Below, piece after piece: positions 61,446 through 64,000 of a stretch of DNA of 64,000 bases. The DNA is from Opitutia bacterium ISCC 52 (GTDB lineage Bacteria; Verrucomicrobiota; Verrucomicrobiia; Opitutales; UBA2995), in assembly GCA_014529675.2 (NCBI GenBank), contig CP076040.1:372001-436000 (forward strand), given 5' to 3'. Both the position numbers and the translations under genes were made by a program. Under the pieces are notes generated by a model. That model was not told the origin of the DNA. It searched no databases and saw only the letters and a program-made list of their open reading frames with translations. Within the stretch, counting starts at the first letter, position 1; each line of letters begins with the position of its first letter.

Positions 61446-62782
61446 AGCGGAAATACTTTGGAACGGATGGCATCCGAGGTGCCTACGGTGTGTCTGTACT
61501 TACTGATGCGTTTGCTGCGCGTCTGGGTGGAGCAGTTGCTCAATGGATTAGAGCGGATGGAGAGGCCCTCACGATTGCGATCGGTCGCGATACTCGAGCT
61601 TCAGGTCCAGCTTTGTTGAATGCGTTTGCTCGTGGCTTACAGTCGGAAAGCAACATTCGTGTTGTCGACCTCGGAGCACTTCCCACTCCTGCGATAGCCG
61701 TAAGCGTGAGAAACGTTGGCGCGACTCTTGGAGTTGCTATCACCGCATCGCACAACCCGGCCCAAGACAACGGCATCAAGTTTTTCAATTCATTGGGTAA
61801 GAAATTAACCGATAGTCAGGAGCTTGAGATTGAGTCATTAGTTGATCGTATTGAATTGCCTGATACGTTGAATGCTCCTCAGGTTGAAGTTTGCTCTTCA
61901 GGCATATTAGCCTATCTGGATCTTCTTCGTCCGACTTTGCCTGAAGGATCGCTTAAAGGATTTCGCATCGTTGTAGATACAGCGAATGGGGCGGCCTGTA
62001 ATACCACGCCGGCTTTATTGAAAGAGTTGGGAGCTGAATTATTCGTTTATGGCAATGAACCGAATGGGTTGAACATCAACGAAGGTGTAGGAAGTCAGTA
62101 TCCAAATCATCTCAGTGAAAAAGTCCTCGGGCATCAGGCTCATTTGGGAATTGCTCACGATGGAGATGCCGATCGTCTACTCATTTGTGATGAGTCGGGT
62201 AAGGTGGTTTCAGGAGATAGACTGCTCGGGTTACTTGCCTTACACGAGTCCAAGCACGGTCGCCTGGAGAAGAACACGCTCGTAGCTACGAAGCAGAGTA
62301 ATATTGGTTTAGACCACACCTTGGGGAAAGCGGGCGTCTCCGTCGTCAGGACATCCATTGGAGATCGCCATGTGTTAGAAGAAATGTCGAAGTCGGGCTA
62401 CAACCTGGGTGGAGAAAGCTCGGGTCATGTTATAGTGTCCGATATCAATTCTACAGGGGATGGGTTGGCTGCTGCATTAAAACTCCTCGCTATTTTGGTG
62501 GAAGAAGGGAGACCGCTTTCGGAGCTGCAATCGCGAGTGACCTTATTCCCTCAGATTTCTCAGGCCATAGAGGTCGTCGAAAAAAAACCATTGGAGGACC
62601 TGGCGGAAATACAGTCGGTCCTCGACGGGTTGGAATCTGAGATGGGTGAGGCTGGGCGTGTGTTGTTGCGTTATTCAGGAACTGAGAACAAGATCCGTCT
62701 CCTAGTTGAGGGAGAGGATGCCGATGCTGTAGAAGCTTGGTATCAACAGCTCGAAACAGTAGTCTGTGATCACCTTACCTGA
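61442..62782 (+). CDS. glmM: Phosphoglucosamine mutase
   Basis: The 446-residue protein has the N-terminal FGTDGIRGAYG, the phospho-Ser loop VAITASHNPAQDNGIKFF, the metal loop GIAHDGDADRLLICDESG, the sugar loop GGESSGHVI and the phosphate loop RYSGTENKIRLLVEG. It makes glucosamine-1-phosphate for peptidoglycan and LPS precursors. The order trpD-glmM-TPR-psd is compact on the plus strand. Confidence 0.96.
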   Translation: MKRKYFGTDGIRGAYGVSVLTDAFAARLGGAVAQWIRADGEALTIAIGRDTRASGPALLNAFARGLQSESNIRVVDLGALPTPAIAVSVRNVGATLGVAITASHNPAQDNGIKFFNSLGKKLTDSQELEIESLVDRIELPDTLNAPQVEVCSSGILAYLDLLRPTLPEGSLKGFRIVVDTANGAACNTTPALLKELGAELFVYGNEPNGLNINEGVGSQYPNHLSEKVLGHQAHLGIAHDGDADRLLICDESGKVVSGDRLLGLLALHESKHGRLEKNTLVATKQSNIGLDHTLGKAGVSVVRTSIGDRHVLEEMSKSGYNLGGESSGHVIVSDINSTGDGLAAALKLLAILVEEGRPLSELQSRVTLFPQISQAIEVVEKKPLEDLAEIQSVLDGLESEMGEAGRVLLRYSGTENKIRLLVEGEDADAVEAWYQQLETVVCDHLT

Positions 62783-62785
62783 CCT

Positions 62786-63418
62786 ATGGATGAACTGAAA
62801 ATTTCTGAATTGGACGACCGCCTGCAGAAGCAGTTGCATTCAGCTCGTGAAGCACTTGGAAGAGGAGGCGTCGATTATATCGTCCAAATCTGTGGGGAGC
62901 TATTGAAGCATCATCCAGGTGCATTTGAAGTTCGTGACTTACTCTGGAAAGCGCTCTACTCAGAAATTCAAAAGTCATCCGGCTTGTCTTGGCCGAACAA
63001 AAAATCGAGTGGCTTCCAATTCAAGCTCTCGACCCGATCATTATTAAAAACGGATCCATTGGCCTTGTTACTCAAATGCGATGAGCAACTGCGGGGAAAG
63101 CAGATATTTACGGAACTGTTTGTTTCTATGGACAAGGCTGCGGAGGCCCTGGGTTGGTTGGAATCGCGCGTGGTTGCCTGCAAGGCATTATCTGAATTGG
63201 AATCAGAGAAAGTAGCTCCCCGGCTTGCATTGGCCCAATTGTTAATAGAAGTAGGTCGACCTCAGCAGGCTATTGAATCTTTAGAATGGGCTCTATCGAA
63301 AGAGCCTTCCAATGCGAGTGCTCAAACCCTCCTTAAGAATGCCTCCGTTGCGGAAACCTTGCAACGTGGGAATTGGGAAGATTCGGGAACTTCCTTTCAT
63401 TCTAAAAAACAGTCCTAA
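62786..63418 (+). CDS. TPR-containing hypothetical protein
   Basis: This 210-residue protein starts 3 bp after glmM. It is all-helical with TPR-like repeats at both ends (VDYIVQICGELLKHHPGAFEVRDLLWKALYSE; APRLALAQLLIEVGRPQQAIESLEWALSKEPSNASAQTLLKNA). There is no signal peptide. I do not know a specific family; it may scaffold or regulate the neighbouring envelope-precursor enzymes, which is only inference from position. Confidence 0.7.
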   Translation: MDELKISELDDRLQKQLHSAREALGRGGVDYIVQICGELLKHHPGAFEVRDLLWKALYSEIQKSSGLSWPNKKSSGFQFKLSTRSLLKTDPLALLLKCDEQLRGKQIFTELFVSMDKAAEALGWLESRVVACKALSELESEKVAPRLALAQLLIEVGRPQQAIESLEWALSKEPSNASAQTLLKNASVAETLQRGNWEDSGTSFHSKKQS

Positions 63419-63425
63419 CTAAGGT

Positions 63426-64000
63426 ATGTCAGAAGCGATTCAAAAGGTTAAATTCTACAACCGATTATCCGGTAAGCTCGAAGAGGAACATATATATGGC
63501 GAGGCGTCTCTTCGATGGGCTTACTATAATCCGATCGGGAAGCTTGTTACGAAGCTGATAGTAAAGAACCCTATCTTATCACGTTTTTATGGTTGGCTGA
63601 TGAGTCGATCAAGTAGTCGCAAAAAGATCCTCCCCTTTATCGAACAGTACAAAGTGAACCCCGATGAATTCCTCGAGTCCCCTGAATCTTTCCGTCACTT
63701 CAATGATTTCTTCTATCGGGAACTAAAGCCGGAGAGCCGCCCCATCGAAGAAGGAGAAGGCACTATCGTGTTTCCTGCCGATGGTCGGCACCTCGCCTTT
63801 CCGAATATTCAGAAAGCGGATACAATCTATGCAAAGGGTCAGGTATTTAATCTCGAGCAGTTTCTCGGGGAAATGTCTCTTGTTCATGGGTTAGAAGGCG
63901 GCACTGTCCTCATCTCGCGATTGTGTCCCGTGGATTACCATCGGTTTCATGCTCCGTTTTCAGGCACTGCCATGACTCCGCAAATGGTTGGGAAATCTTT
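63426..64000 (+). CDS. psd: Phosphatidylserine decarboxylase, 3' end outside window
   Basis: The frame starts at the ATG at 63426 (MSEAIQKVKFYNRLSGKLEE), 7 bp after the TPR gene, and is open to the window end (191 codons). Family motifs present are FNDFFYRELKPESRPIEEG, FPADGRHLAFPNIQKADTIYAKGQVFNLEQFLG, and RLCPVDYHRFHAPFSG. The pyruvoyl self-cleavage site (LGST-type) would be further downstream. It converts phosphatidylserine to phosphatidylethanolamine at the inner membrane. The N-terminal extension before the core resembles the longer psd type. Confidence 0.92.
   Translation, partial: MSEAIQKVKFYNRLSGKLEEEHIYGEASLRWAYYNPIGKLVTKLIVKNPILSRFYGWLMSRSSSRKKILPFIEQYKVNPDEFLESPESFRHFNDFFYRELKPESRPIEEGEGTIVFPADGRHLAFPNIQKADTIYAKGQVFNLEQFLGEMSLVHGLEGGTVLISRLCPVDYHRFHAPFSGTAMTPQMVGKS

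Noticed and set aside
1-64000. tRNA, rRNA, CRISPR arrays, phage genes, insertion-sequence transposases
   Set aside because: None seen on either strand: no cloverleaf with TTCGA arm, no regularly spaced direct repeats, no DDE or tyrosine recombinase gene. Reading by eye can miss a single tRNA.

Overview
The window is a 64 kb piece of chromosome with mid-range GC and dense genes on both strands. It most likely comes from a marine or particle-associated member of the Verrucomicrobiota (Opitutia-like) or a close PVC relative. The evidence is a planctomycete-type cytochrome (PSCyt1-DUF1549-DUF1553) next to a DUF1501 protein, a PVC-type CxxCH dehydrogenase with HEAT repeats, DUF1080 and DUF2231 proteins, a Minf_1886-family protein, an LpxC-FabZ fusion and a GxxExxY cassette. 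LPS and outer-membrane assembly genes (lpxC-fabZ, lpxA, lptE, bamD) show a Gram-negative envelope. No rRNA, tRNA, CRISPR array, prophage or classical transposase was seen.

Layout. 1-4.7 kb: the 3' part of a biotin-dependent carboxyltransferase gene, a GT4 glycosyltransferase, truC and a DUF1080 protein. 5-17.8 kb: an accessory-metabolism island with PSCyt/DUF1553 and Tat-exported DUF1501 proteins, an enolase-superfamily dehydratase or racemase, a membrane DUF2231-cytochrome-LRR protein, a large heme-binding dehydrogenase and a Tat-exported hydroxypyruvate-isomerase-like TIM barrel. Together these look like an envelope module for sugar or sugar-acid oxidation. 17.8-26 kb: an M3 peptidase, a second-type EF-G, a P450, an MBL-fold hydrolase, a hypothetical protein, and a scar where a DUF2249 remnant and a sigma-factor remnant abut in front of an anti-sigma-like gene.

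26-34 kb: translation genes rpmI-rplT-pheS-pheT-gatC-gatA-gatB, with a 430-bp inverted-repeat cassette carrying a GxxExxY gene between gatA and gatB. 34-45 kb: Minf_1886, an M16 protease, DUF192, an M24 peptidase, argS, a divergent thymidine-phosphorylase homologue, efp, lpxC-fabZ and lpxA. 45-55 kb: DUF971, a B12-radical SAM protein, a solo dnaE2, hpt, and an ABC ATPase with its binding protein but no permease. 54.6-64 kb: a minus-strand envelope and lipid operon (rpmF-plsX-fabH-bamD-lptE-rpe), uppP, then trpD-glmM-TPR-psd (psd cut by the window end).

The most interesting non-coding signals are the GxxExxY cassette with 28/30 matching terminal repeats; a small family of GGTAGGGC...GCCGTTTCG palindromic repeats, one copy of which is embedded in the dnaE2 reading frame; two inverted-repeat-rich intergenic regions; and the sigma/DUF2249 scar. 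The best candidate for an undescribed protein system is the heme-protein island at 4-18 kb. Family assignments are from recognised motifs and remembered family sequences; no database search was possible.
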